A program made the position numbers and the translations under genes. DNA of 64,000 nt, from assembly GCF_026151345.1 (NCBI RefSeq), contig NZ_JAMQPR010000001.1, forward strand, positions 1,346,231 through 1,410,230, read 5' to 3'. The stretch comes from Leptospira paudalimensis. Lineage in GTDB: Bacteria > Spirochaetota > Leptospiria > Leptospirales > Leptospiraceae. This document shows, piece by piece, positions 16,184 to 24,378 of the stretch (its first letter is position 1; every line of letters starts with the position of its first letter). The notes beneath the pieces are model-generated. The model searched no databases. It was not told the DNA's origin and saw nothing but the letters and a program-made list of their open reading frames with translations.

Positions 16184-17947
16184 TTGAACTATCATTTAAT
16201 TACAACTGCTTTAGAAGCCACTTGGCCTAATGAAGGAACCAATGTTCTTTTTTTAGGGGAGTGGTGTAAATTCCATTCCAAAAAGGAGCTTTGGTCTCAG
16301 TACAATTCGATCACTTTACCCTATCACTGGGATGAAAAGGATAAACTCTATAAAGACTACCAGTACTTAAAAGCTGTTTATGAGAAGTCATTAGATGCAC
16401 TAACAACTCACCTGAATTTGATCCATGGAGAGGACCAAACAGGTATTTATTGGAGGAATATTGTAGGCCCTTGGCTTGGGTATTTCCTTCAGATGGTTTG
16501 GGATCGGTATGAGTCTCTTCGATTGGCATTTGCAAATTACCCAATCACATCGGTCACAATGTTAACCATCGATGAGGAGAGTTTGATTCCCAATGATATG
16601 AATGATTTTTACCGGTTTTTTGGTTCTGATCTTTGGAACCAATCTTTATACCAAAACATCATCAGTACTTCCCATCCTGACAAAACCATAAAGAAGGATG
16701 AATCATTTGTTTTTCCAAAGAAAAACCAAAGTACAAAAACAGGTTCTCTAAAAGAACTGGTGAAATACTTTTTTTATACAATATTTGGGTTCAATGCAAA
16801 GTCCGATTCGTATTTTTTGATTTCCGATTATCTCGGTATCAAAAATTCCTTCCTCCTTCAATTAAAACTGGGCCAATTTCCAAAACGTTTTATGGAGGAA
16901 GAGATTCCTGAGTTTAAAACCAATCAGGAACTCCGAAGGAATTGGGATATTGATTTAGGAGAATCTCGTTTCGAACAAATTGTTTCGAAACTCATCCCGA
17001 ATCAAATTCCAAAATCGTATTTGGAAGGATACAAGAGTTTAAAAGAACACCCATCTGTAAAACGTTGGCCACTCTATCCAAAAATAATCTTCACTAGCAA
17101 TAGCCATATTGGTTATGATCTGTTTAAGATTTGGATGTCTGGTAAACAACAAAACGGATCTCAGTTGGTGCTGTCACAACATGGTGGGCATTATGGGATT
17201 GGTAAGTTTTCCTTCCATGAAGACCATGAAGTATCAACAGCGAATCGATACTTAACTTGGGGTTGGAAGGATCCCAAGCATAAGAATGTAACACCTTCTG
17301 TTTGTGTGAAATATGGAAACCAAAAGAAAATGAATTGGGACCGAGATGGTGACTTATTACTGGTCCAAAATTCAATGCACAGGTATTCCTATTGGATGTA
17401 CAGCTCTTCACAATCATCACAGGTTTTAGATTACCTAAAGGATCAATTTTCATTTTACAGAACATTAAACCCAGACATCCAAGATAGAAGTAATGTAAAG
17501 TTGTATCCTCAAGATTATGGATGGGAACATGAGCGTAGGTGGAAAGAAGAATTTCCTTCCATTCAAATTTTAGACCGTCAAAAACAAATGAAACAGATTT
17601 TAAAAACTACGAGATTGTTTATCTCGACGTACAACGCTACAACGTTTTTAGAATCGATGAGTTTAGACATACCTACATTGATTTTTTGGAATCCTAATCA
17701 CTGGGAAATCAGAGATGAAGCAAAACCATATTTTGATTCACTTAAAGAAGTTGGGATTTTTTTTGAGAACCCAGAGGACTGTGCGAAAGAAGTAAATCAA
17801 ATTTGGAATGGTGTAGATACTTGGTGGTATGACAAAAAAAGGCAATCGAGTGTCACAAAGTTTTTAAACCAGTACGCAAAAAAATCGAAACACTTTATCA
17901 CAGAACTTAGCAGATCAATTGAGGTGAATTCTTTTGTTTCCCATTGA
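16184..17947 (+). CDS. LIC12162-family putative transferase
   Basis: A 587-residue protein that I recognise as the leptospiral LIC12162-type putative transferase family found in surface-polysaccharide loci. Its N-terminus (ALEATWPNEGTNVLFLGEWC) is typical. The C-terminal half has a GT-B look: VLSQHGGHYGIGKFSFHEDH, KLYPQDYGWEHERRW and STYNATTFLESMSLDIPTL. No enzymatic activity is known to me. The start is TTG 16184, with GGAA 8 bp upstream. The 3' end overlaps the next gene by 14 bp. A role as the transferase for the CMP-activated sugar is possible but is inference. Confidence 0.85.
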   Translation: MNYHLITTALEATWPNEGTNVLFLGEWCKFHSKKELWSQYNSITLPYHWDEKDKLYKDYQYLKAVYEKSLDALTTHLNLIHGEDQTGIYWRNIVGPWLGYFLQMVWDRYESLRLAFANYPITSVTMLTIDEESLIPNDMNDFYRFFGSDLWNQSLYQNIISTSHPDKTIKKDESFVFPKKNQSTKTGSLKELVKYFFYTIFGFNAKSDSYFLISDYLGIKNSFLLQLKLGQFPKRFMEEEIPEFKTNQELRRNWDIDLGESRFEQIVSKLIPNQIPKSYLEGYKSLKEHPSVKRWPLYPKIIFTSNSHIGYDLFKIWMSGKQQNGSQLVLSQHGGHYGIGKFSFHEDHEVSTANRYLTWGWKDPKHKNVTPSVCVKYGNQKKMNWDRDGDLLLVQNSMHRYSYWMYSSSQSSQVLDYLKDQFSFYRTLNPDIQDRSNVKLYPQDYGWEHERRWKEEFPSIQILDRQKQMKQILKTTRLFISTYNATTFLESMSLDIPTLIFWNPNHWEIRDEAKPYFDSLKEVGIFFENPEDCAKEVNQIWNGVDTWWYDKKRQSSVTKFLNQYAKKSKHFITELSRSIEVNSFVSH

Positions 17948-18611
17948 ATCTATTGCATTTGATTCAGAAATTGATTTCATTCAAGAGATTTGTGGCATAA
18001 TTTCGAAGTTAGCAAAGGAAAGTATTGAACATTCAGGAGTATTTCGAATTGTTCTCACAGGCGGAAATACAATCAAAAGAATTTATGAGTCACTCGTCCT
18101 TGAGGACATCGATTGGAATCGTTGCGAATTTTTTTTTGGAGATGAACGTTACGTAGACAAGGCGAGTGAAGAACTGAATTATAATCTTTCATATCATTGT
18201 TTTTTTTCCAAAATTTCTTATGACTACAAAAAAGTGTTTAAATGTAATACAGATTTAGATTTAGAAAATTCAGCACTGGATTATGAAAAACAAATTTCGA
18301 AGACACCAATATTTGATCTGGTTCTTTTTGGACTAGGGGATGATGGGCACATTGCCAGTTTATTTCCTGGAAAACAATCTGATATGGAAATGGTTGGGAA
18401 TTCGGTTGCCATTGTAAAAAATGCGCCCAAAACACCATCGAATCGAATTACACTCACCTTAGAAAGGTTAAATGAGACAAAACACCAACTGATCTTCACT
18501 CAAGTGAAAGGAAAAGAGAAAATTGTGAATTCAATTGTGGACCAAACAGTGGGTTATCCAATTGCGGACTTACGTCCCAAAGAATCGTTGCAATTATTTT
18601 ATTTAAGATAA
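17934..18611 (+). CDS. pgl: 6-phosphogluconolactonase family protein
   Basis: A 225-residue protein of the SugarP-isomerase/6-phosphogluconolactonase (DevB/Pgl) fold. It shows IVLTGGNTIKRIYESL near residue 42, FFGDERYV, and GLGDDGHIASLFPG, which are the classical Pgl motifs. Classical Pgl hydrolyses 6-phosphogluconolactone in the pentose phosphate pathway. Its place in an O-antigen run, 43 bp ahead of a GmhA-like isomerase and a 2-keto-3-deoxy-acid aldolase, suggests it hydrolyses or isomerises a sugar-phosphate intermediate of a special sugar. It begins with TTG and overlaps the previous gene. A nine-T run lies near 18129-18137. Confidence 0.87.
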   Translation: MFPIESIAFDSEIDFIQEICGIISKLAKESIEHSGVFRIVLTGGNTIKRIYESLVLEDIDWNRCEFFFGDERYVDKASEELNYNLSYHCFFSKISYDYKKVFKCNTDLDLENSALDYEKQISKTPIFDLVLFGLGDDGHIASLFPGKQSDMEMVGNSVAIVKNAPKTPSNRITLTLERLNETKHQLIFTQVKGKEKIVNSIVDQTVGYPIADLRPKESLQLFYLR

Positions 18612-18654
18612 TGAGAATGAATCATTTAAAAGAGAAATACAAAGGAATCTAGAC

Positions 18655-19296
18655 ATGCCTAACATTGATAGCGCAAAGAAATTTTCAAAAGAGTTTTTAG
18701 CAGAAATTCAGAAATCAATAAATGAATTGGATATTGATTCAATTGCTAGGGTCGCAGTACTGTTATACGAAGCAAAAGAAAAAGGGAAAAACATATTTTT
18801 CTTTGGTAATGGTGGCAGTCATGGGATTGCATCACATCTGGCTTGTGATTTTGGGAAAGGCACAAAAATCAATGGGAAGTCTGGCCAAAAGTTTTACCGG
18901 GTGTATGGTTTAGACAATCCCGCTTGGTTGACGGCACAAGCAAACGATGGGAAGGAACCGTTTACAGAAGGGAATTACCCTGGAGAATACCATCACGGTT
19001 ATGATGGAGTGTTTGTCGGACAAATGGAAAATTTTATTGGTGAGGGTGACATTGCGTTCGGAATTTCTAGTAGTGGGAATAGCCAGAATGTCATCAATGG
19101 ATTACTTTTTGCAAAAGAAAAGGGTTGTACAACCATTGCTATGGTTGGGTTTGATGGCGGTAAAGCATTGAAAATTGCCGATGAAGTATTGTTTGTTCCT
19201 ACGGAAAAAGGTAAATATGGAGTTGTCGAGGGCGTTCATGAAGTGATCCACCATTTGTTGTATGAATATGCGATCCTATTGGAAAAATCTGTATGA
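18655..19296 (+). CDS. GmhA-like SIS-domain phosphosugar isomerase
   Basis: A 213-residue SIS-domain protein. The phosphosugar motifs are FFGNGGSHGIASHLACDF and GISSSGNSQNVINGL, followed by AMVGFDGGKAL. The late EGVHEVIHHLLYEYAI matches the C-terminal His/Glu helix of sedoheptulose-7-phosphate isomerase (GmhA). It therefore probably interconverts a phosphorylated ketose and aldose. No heptose kinase (HldE) or GmhB is visible beside it, so a heptose route is not confirmed. The next gene overlaps by ATGA, and the neighbours are a lactonase, an aldolase and a KdsB-like enzyme. The isomer could instead feed the 3-deoxy-acid pathway. Confidence 0.88.
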   Translation: MPNIDSAKKFSKEFLAEIQKSINELDIDSIARVAVLLYEAKEKGKNIFFFGNGGSHGIASHLACDFGKGTKINGKSGQKFYRVYGLDNPAWLTAQANDGKEPFTEGNYPGEYHHGYDGVFVGQMENFIGEGDIAFGISSSGNSQNVINGLLFAKEKGCTTIAMVGFDGGKALKIADEVLFVPTEKGKYGVVEGVHEVIHHLLYEYAILLEKSV

Positions 19297-20051
19297 CTTC
19301 CATCAAAGAGAAATTAAAAACTGGCAAACCTACGATTGGAACTTGGATGCAAATACCCAATTCCAATGTAGCTGAAATTTTAGCATCGAATGGATATGAT
19401 TGGGTCACCCTAGATCTAGAACATGGTGCATTTAGTTTAAATCTTCTACCAGATATCATTAGAGCCATTGAAATCGGAGGATCTGTTCCATTCATTCGTG
19501 TGGCCCAAAACCATCCGAAAGATATCAAACAAGCATTAGATGCTGGAGCTAAAGGCATCATTGTTCCCATGGTTGAAACAGTTGAACAAACACGAGATTT
19601 TGTGAAATGGAGTAGTTATCCTCCGATGGGCATAAGAGGAGTTGGTTTTTCGAATGCAAATTTATTTGGAAAACATTTTGAAACCTATTCGAAAACCATC
19701 AATACAGAGTTAGTCCGTGTCATTCAAATTGAGAATATTCGTGCTTTGGATCAAATCGAATCTATATTTACAGTAGAAGGGATTGATGCTGCTATGATTG
19801 GGCCTTATGACCTATCAGGATCGATGAATCTAACAGGACAATTTACACATCCAGAGTTTTTAGCCGTGATCCAAAAATTCCAGAAGGCAGCTGAAAAGGC
19901 AAAGTTACCACTGGGGATTCACATCATCAATCCAGATGAAGGACAATTAAAATCTGAAATCAAAAATGGCAAAACCTTCATTGCTTATTCTACTGATGCA
20001 GTGATGTTAAATCATAAATCGAATCTAAATTGGGAAAATTTAATCAAATGA
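19293..20051 (+). CDS. HpcH/HpaI-family class II aldolase
   Basis: A 252-residue metal-dependent aldolase of the HpcH/HpaI family, which cleaves or forms 2-keto-3-deoxy acids with pyruvate. Visible family motifs are TLDLEHGAFS, VPMVETVEQ, PPMGIRGVGF, the metal glutamate in VIQIENI, and the metal aspartate in IGPYDLSGSMNLTGQ. Known members are mostly catabolic (2-keto-3-deoxy-L-rhamnonate or 4-hydroxy-2-oxoheptanedioate aldolases). Here it overlaps a GmhA-like isomerase gene at one end and a KdsB-like CMP-transferase at the other, so I infer a synthetic role making a 3-deoxy-2-ulosonic acid. That role has not been tested. Confidence 0.9.
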   Translation: MTSIKEKLKTGKPTIGTWMQIPNSNVAEILASNGYDWVTLDLEHGAFSLNLLPDIIRAIEIGGSVPFIRVAQNHPKDIKQALDAGAKGIIVPMVETVEQTRDFVKWSSYPPMGIRGVGFSNANLFGKHFETYSKTINTELVRVIQIENIRALDQIESIFTVEGIDAAMIGPYDLSGSMNLTGQFTHPEFLAVIQKFQKAAEKAKLPLGIHIINPDEGQLKSEIKNGKTFIAYSTDAVMLNHKSNLNWENLIK

Positions 20052-20803
20052 AAATAGTTGCTGTATTACCAGCCAGGATGGCATCTTCTCGGTTTCCGAA
20101 TAAACCTTTAGCAAAAATAGTTGGTTTAGAAATGATTGAACATGTCAGAAGGCGTACTTTGTTATCAAAGTCCGTTCATGAAGTTGTAGTTGCTACTTGT
20201 GACGAGATCATTAAAGACACTGTGGAAGCTTATGGTGGAAAGGCGGTTATGACATCTGATGTACATAGAGGTTGTATTGATCGTGTTGCAGAAGCATCAC
20301 AAATTGTGGATGGGGATTTGATTTTGGTCATCCAAGGAGATGAACCATTGATACTGCCAAAAATGATCGATGATTTAGTCAATCCGATGTTACAGGATGA
20401 AAGTATTTATTGTACGAATTTGGTTACGAAGATAACTGATGAGGAAGAGTTTCTAAGTCCAAATGCTCCGAAGGTTGTGGTTGATAAAAACTGGGATTTA
20501 CTATATGCATCTAGAGAACCAATCCCATCGGTAAAAAAATCTCCAAACTCTGATTTTTTAAAATTAAAACAATTGGGTTTAATTGGTTTTCGAAAATCCT
20601 TTTTGGATGTGTTTGCAAAATTACCAGCAACTCCTTATGAACTCATTGAATCGGTTGATATCAATAGAGCCATCGAACATGGTTATAAAGTTCGGATGGT
20701 TTTAACAGAAGGACAGATGATAGGTGTGGATGTTCCGGGTGATGTTTCCCGTGTAGAGAAAGTATTTGAATCTGATAAAATACTTAAGGAGTATTTAAAG
20801 TAA
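20048..20803 (+). CDS. KdsB-like 3-deoxy-ulosonate cytidylyltransferase
   Basis: A 251-residue cytidylyltransferase of the KdsB family, which forms CMP-Kdo from CTP. The N-terminal VLPARMASSRFPNKPL corresponds to the KdsB PAR-x-x-S-x-R-x-P-x-K-P-L motif. IQGDEPLI and VDINRAIEHGYKVRMV match the substrate-contact region, and GVDVPGDVSRVE is near the end. The start is ATG 20048, which overlaps the aldolase stop (ATGA); TTG 20030 is an unlikely longer start. It lies outside any Kdo synthase context and beside an HpaI-type aldolase, so the acid it activates may differ from Kdo. It may also serve the KdnB-like module. Confidence 0.88.
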   Translation: MKIVAVLPARMASSRFPNKPLAKIVGLEMIEHVRRRTLLSKSVHEVVVATCDEIIKDTVEAYGGKAVMTSDVHRGCIDRVAEASQIVDGDLILVIQGDEPLILPKMIDDLVNPMLQDESIYCTNLVTKITDEEEFLSPNAPKVVVDKNWDLLYASREPIPSVKKSPNSDFLKLKQLGLIGFRKSFLDVFAKLPATPYELIESVDINRAIEHGYKVRMVLTEGQMIGVDVPGDVSRVEKVFESDKILKEYLK

Positions 20804-21835
20804 ATGAAGCAATACAGAGTTGGTATTGCCGGTTACGGTGTTGTTGGAAGGCGGAGGCATCAATTCATCAACCAAAACTCTCTCTTAAATGTAGTTTCCG
20901 TTTGTGATGTTACCATGGCAGAAGGAAAGTTAGAGAGGGAAGATGTAAAGGTTTATACAGATTATCAAAAAATGATAAAAGAAGAGAAATTAGACATTCT
21001 CTTTGTTTGCCTAACAAATGACGTTGCTGCTCACGCAACCATACTTGGACTAAAAAACGGATGCCATGTATTTTGTGAAAAACCTCCAGGTAGAAATTTA
21101 CAAGAAGTGAGTGAAGTTATAAAAACTGAAAACTTAAACCCTCATTTAAAATTAAAATATGGATTTAATCACCGTTACCATGATTCCGTCCGAGAAGCTT
21201 TAAAAATTGTAAAGTCTGGTGAATATGGAAAAATCATCAATATCAGAGGGGTATATGGAAAATCGACAATCGTTAGTGTAGAGAATGGTTGGCGAGCTAA
21301 TCGTGAAATTGCAGGTGGTGGAATTTTACTCGACCAAGGGATCCATATGGTGGATCTAATCCGTTTATTTGCGGGCGAAATAGACGAAATTAAAAGTTAT
21401 GTTTCCAATAGTTATTGGAATTTGGAAGTAGAAGACAATGCTTTTGCACTCATGAAATCAAACTCAGGAGTGATCATTCAATTCCAATCAACGGCAACGG
21501 AATGGAGGCATCGATTTAATTTACAAATCAATCTAGAAAAAGGTACACTTGTTTTATCAGGAATCCTTTCTGGTTCGAAATCGTATGGTCAAGAAACACT
21601 CACCATATTCCCACAAGATATCCAATCAGGTGGGAATCCAAAAACAGAAACTGTAAATTATTTAGAAGATAACTCATGGCGCGATGAAATCAATGAGTTT
21701 GCAAAATGTGTAAATGAAAATATACCAGTTCAAACAGGATCCAGTTCAGATGCGCATGAAACTTTAAAATTAGTGTATCGAATTTATTTTGAAGATGTCG
21801 AATGGCGAAATAAATATAACATCAAAGTTGAGTAA
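20804..21835 (+). CDS. Gfo/Idh/MocA-family oxidoreductase
   Basis: A 343-residue NAD(P)-dependent sugar oxidoreductase. The Rossmann motif is VGIAGYGVVGRRRH at the start, and the CEKPPGRN segment supplies the usual Lys-Pro catalytic region. LDQGIHMVDLIRLF contains the conserved histidine. It follows the KdsB-like gene with no gap. Family members oxidise or reduce a hydroxyl or keto group of free or nucleotide sugars; here the substrate could be an early precursor of the aldolase product. The substrate is inference. Confidence 0.88.
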   Translation: MKQYRVGIAGYGVVGRRRHQFINQNSLLNVVSVCDVTMAEGKLEREDVKVYTDYQKMIKEEKLDILFVCLTNDVAAHATILGLKNGCHVFCEKPPGRNLQEVSEVIKTENLNPHLKLKYGFNHRYHDSVREALKIVKSGEYGKIINIRGVYGKSTIVSVENGWRANREIAGGGILLDQGIHMVDLIRLFAGEIDEIKSYVSNSYWNLEVEDNAFALMKSNSGVIIQFQSTATEWRHRFNLQINLEKGTLVLSGILSGSKSYGQETLTIFPQDIQSGGNPKTETVNYLEDNSWRDEINEFAKCVNENIPVQTGSSSDAHETLKLVYRIYFEDVEWRNKYNIKVE

Positions 21836-21844
21836 CAAAAGAAT

Positions 21845-22597
21845 TTGAATCTATCAAATCAACAATTATTGGACATTGCTTCCAAGATTGCAAAGAAGGT
21901 TGGTAAAACATTAGCCAAAAAAGCAAACGGAAATGTTAGGACGAAATCTTCTGAAAAACATGACATCAAATTGATGGAAGATGAAGAGTCAGAAACTCTC
22001 ATCGTAAATTACCTTCGGAAAAAATCTGAAATCCCAATTTTGGGGGAAGAAAACCACCAAGAAACGGATTTTCTGAATGGCAAAGTTTGGATAGTTGATC
22101 CAATCGATGGGACAGTGAATTTTTCAAGAGGAATTCCAATCGCTTCTGTTTCGATTGCTTTATGGGAGAATGGACAACCCCTGCTTGGGATTGTTTATGA
22201 TTTTAATCATGATGTTTTATATTCAGGTATCATCGGTGTTGGTGCTTTCCGGAATGGAAAAAAAATGATGGTGAGTCAGAATCAAAAAAAATCAGATTCT
22301 ATTTTATTCACTGGTAAACCCATTTTGTCTCAATTGGATGATTCGGTTATCAAACAATGGTTTGGTTATTTTGAAGAATTTCGTAAAGTAAGAATGATTG
22401 GTTCTGCTTCACTTTCCTTGTGTTTTGTTGCTTCTGGAAACGGGGACGTGTATGCAGAAGACCATATTCAACTTTGGGATTTTGCTGCGGGTATTACTCT
22501 CGTCCAAGCGGCAGGTGGTGCGATTACATTTGAAAAATCGAACAAAAACAAATTTTCATACATTGTAAAAGCCACAAACGGACAAATTCAATTCTAA
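21845..22597 (+). CDS. Inositol monophosphatase-family phosphatase
   Basis: A 250-residue Mg-dependent phosphatase of the IMPase/CysQ/HisN family. The metal-binding motifs are GEENHQ (residues about 67-72), WIVDPIDGTVNF and the late HIQLWDFAAG. It would remove a phosphate from a sugar phosphate or similar. It begins with TTG 21845, 9 bp after the previous stop. In this neighbourhood it could fill the role that KdsC fills in Kdo synthesis, removing phosphate before CMP activation; this role is inferred only from position. Confidence 0.88.
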   Translation: MNLSNQQLLDIASKIAKKVGKTLAKKANGNVRTKSSEKHDIKLMEDEESETLIVNYLRKKSEIPILGEENHQETDFLNGKVWIVDPIDGTVNFSRGIPIASVSIALWENGQPLLGIVYDFNHDVLYSGIIGVGAFRNGKKMMVSQNQKKSDSILFTGKPILSQLDDSVIKQWFGYFEEFRKVRMIGSASLSLCFVASGNGDVYAEDHIQLWDFAAGITLVQAAGGAITFEKSNKNKFSYIVKATNGQIQF

Positions 22598-22613
22598 ACT
22601 AGGTATCCTCGGA

Positions 22614-23693
22614 ATGTATAAGCTAAATTTAAATTCAGAAAATATCGAAAGGTTAAATCATTTTAAAAACAGTGATTTCTTTTTATCAACGAATTCTAAG
22701 TCCAAAAGTTCATATTGGAAGGAACATTCCAAATTACTGAAGTCAGAAGTAACAAAAGACAAAATGGTAGTTTCGGGTGATTCTGGTTTTTACATTCCTC
22801 CTGAAAAACAACCGATCCTAGGAATTTTTTCTAAAATCACAAAGATTCTAAAGTCTCCAACAAAATTGTTACAAAGAGTGAAGAATCGTTATTTTACATT
22901 ACCTAAATTATTTCAGTACAAAACTGCATTTGATTTGGTTTTAAACCATGCTGTGGTCACTGATCCTGATCTCTCACCATACCGAATTAATCATTTATTA
23001 TGGAAAAAGGACAAAGATCTATTTTTAAGTTCGGATGCTGTCAAATCTGATTTTGAAAATTGGTCAAAACGTAAAATTTCAGAACACATCTATTTACATT
23101 ATTATTATTTTAATATCCTTAAGTCGTATTTAAAAGGTAAAAAAGTAAAAACGGTTTTGGAGATTGGAGCGGGGAATGGGAATCTAACATCGATTCTATT
23201 TAAAAACTTTCCTGGCATTTCCTTAATCCTGGTTGATTTACCGGAAATGATTCCAGTTTCCTTTAGTTATTTATCTTCTGTTTTTCCCGATTCGAAAATC
23301 GTTCTTCCAAATGAAATATCTAAAACTGGTCCGAAAGATTATGACATTCTATTGTTAACAACAGATCAAATCAAATTGATCCAAGATAGTTCAATTGATT
23401 TGGTGATCAATTGTCATTCTTTCCAAGAAATGCCAAATGCACAAATAACGAATTATTTCAAATTGATTGAACGAGTGATTAAAAAAGGGGGACATTTTTT
23501 CACTGCAAATCGTATTGAAAAAATTCCAGTCAGTGACATCGCTTTTACAACAGAACAAAATGATCTACCCAATCGATTCCATCTTTACCCTTGGAACAAA
23601 AAAGCAAAAGTACTAGTCAATGAGGTTTCGAGGTTTTCCCGACTTGTGCAATTAGATGGAATTGGAATTCGATTGGAAATCACCAAACCTTAA
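22614..23693 (+). CDS. Putative sugar O-methyltransferase
   Basis: A 359-residue class I SAM methyltransferase. The SAM-binding motif is TVLEIGAGNGNLTSILF near residue 180, with LILVDLP as the acidic second motif and LVINCHSFQEM as the following strand. The layout, with a long helical N-terminus before the SAM domain, resembles the 'putative sugar O-methyltransferase' group often found in polysaccharide loci. It would methylate a hydroxyl of a sugar or nucleotide sugar in the cytoplasm. It starts at ATG 22614, 16 bp after the phosphatase gene, and ends 1 bp before the next start. Confidence 0.82.
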   Translation: MYKLNLNSENIERLNHFKNSDFFLSTNSKSKSSYWKEHSKLLKSEVTKDKMVVSGDSGFYIPPEKQPILGIFSKITKILKSPTKLLQRVKNRYFTLPKLFQYKTAFDLVLNHAVVTDPDLSPYRINHLLWKKDKDLFLSSDAVKSDFENWSKRKISEHIYLHYYYFNILKSYLKGKKVKTVLEIGAGNGNLTSILFKNFPGISLILVDLPEMIPVSFSYLSSVFPDSKIVLPNEISKTGPKDYDILLLTTDQIKLIQDSSIDLVINCHSFQEMPNAQITNYFKLIERVIKKGGHFFTANRIEKIPVSDIAFTTEQNDLPNRFHLYPWNKKAKVLVNEVSRFSRLVQLDGIGIRLEITKP

Positions 23694-23694
23694 G

Positions 23695-24378
23695 ATGATT
23701 GGAAAAATATTTAAAATCTTAAATAAGTATTCACTTATAGAACTGATAGCATATGCGCTTTATAGCGGATATTTGATTTGTTTGCAATGGATTGGTACTT
23801 TTTTCTTTCGATTGAAAGTGGTTTTTTGGAACATCCAAATTGGAACAAATAGTAAGGTAACAGGTAACTTCCTCTTTTTTAAATTCCCTGGTAGTAAAAT
23901 TAACATCGGTAACAACTTTACATCCATTTCCCATTCTTCTAGAGCCATGGCTACTTCCATCTTTTCACCTACTTGTATCAAAACATTATCTGATTCTTCA
24001 GAGATTTTGATTGGGAATGGAGTTGGATTGAATGGAACCTCCATTACTGCAAGGTCCAAATCCATCAAAATCGGTAATCATGTCATGATAGCTGCCAATG
24101 TGACAATCATGGATTCTGATTTCCATGTTGTATTTCCTCCAGAAGGACGATTAACAAATCCTGGATACGAATTTGATGCTGGCATTGATATTGGGGATAA
24201 TGTATGGATAGGAACTCGCTGCACCATTTTGAAAGGTGTCAGCATTGGTAAAAACTCTGTGATCGCAGCTGGGAGTATTGTATCAAAATCGATTCCAGCA
24301 AATGTTGTGGCTGGTGGAATTCCTGCAAAGGTAATTCGTAATCTCGAAACAACAAAAAAAGGTACGAAACAGAAATGA
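23695..24378 (+). CDS. Hexapeptide-repeat acyltransferase with N-terminal hydrophobic helix
   Basis: A 227-residue acyltransferase. The N-terminal 40 residues contain a hydrophobic helix (LIELIAYALYSGYLICL) that may associate with the membrane. From about residue 60 there are hexapeptide repeats (IGNGVGLNGTSI, IKIGNHVMIAANVTIMD, IDIGDNVWIGTRCTIL), ending with GGIPAKVIRNL. The DSDFHVV segment (about residue 140) holds the likely catalytic histidine. It resembles WbbJ-type O-acetyltransferases. ATG 23695 follows the previous stop by 1 bp; a start at 23656 would overlap the previous gene by 38 bp and is less likely. Confidence 0.85.
   Translation: MIGKIFKILNKYSLIELIAYALYSGYLICLQWIGTFFFRLKVVFWNIQIGTNSKVTGNFLFFKFPGSKINIGNNFTSISHSSRAMATSIFSPTCIKTLSDSSEILIGNGVGLNGTSITARSKSIKIGNHVMIAANVTIMDSDFHVVFPPEGRLTNPGYEFDAGIDIGDNVWIGTRCTILKGVSIGKNSVIAAGSIVSKSIPANVVAGGIPAKVIRNLETTKKGTKQK

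Noticed and set aside
20048..20803. KdsB-like gene as the housekeeping Kdo cytidylyltransferase
   Set aside because: It is embedded in an O-antigen run between an aldolase and a Gfo/Idh oxidoreductase, with no KdsA or KdsC nearby. Kdo activity is not excluded.
23656..23694. Earlier start for the acyltransferase
   Set aside because: It would overlap the previous methyltransferase gene by 38 bp, whereas ATG 23695 lies 1 bp after that stop.
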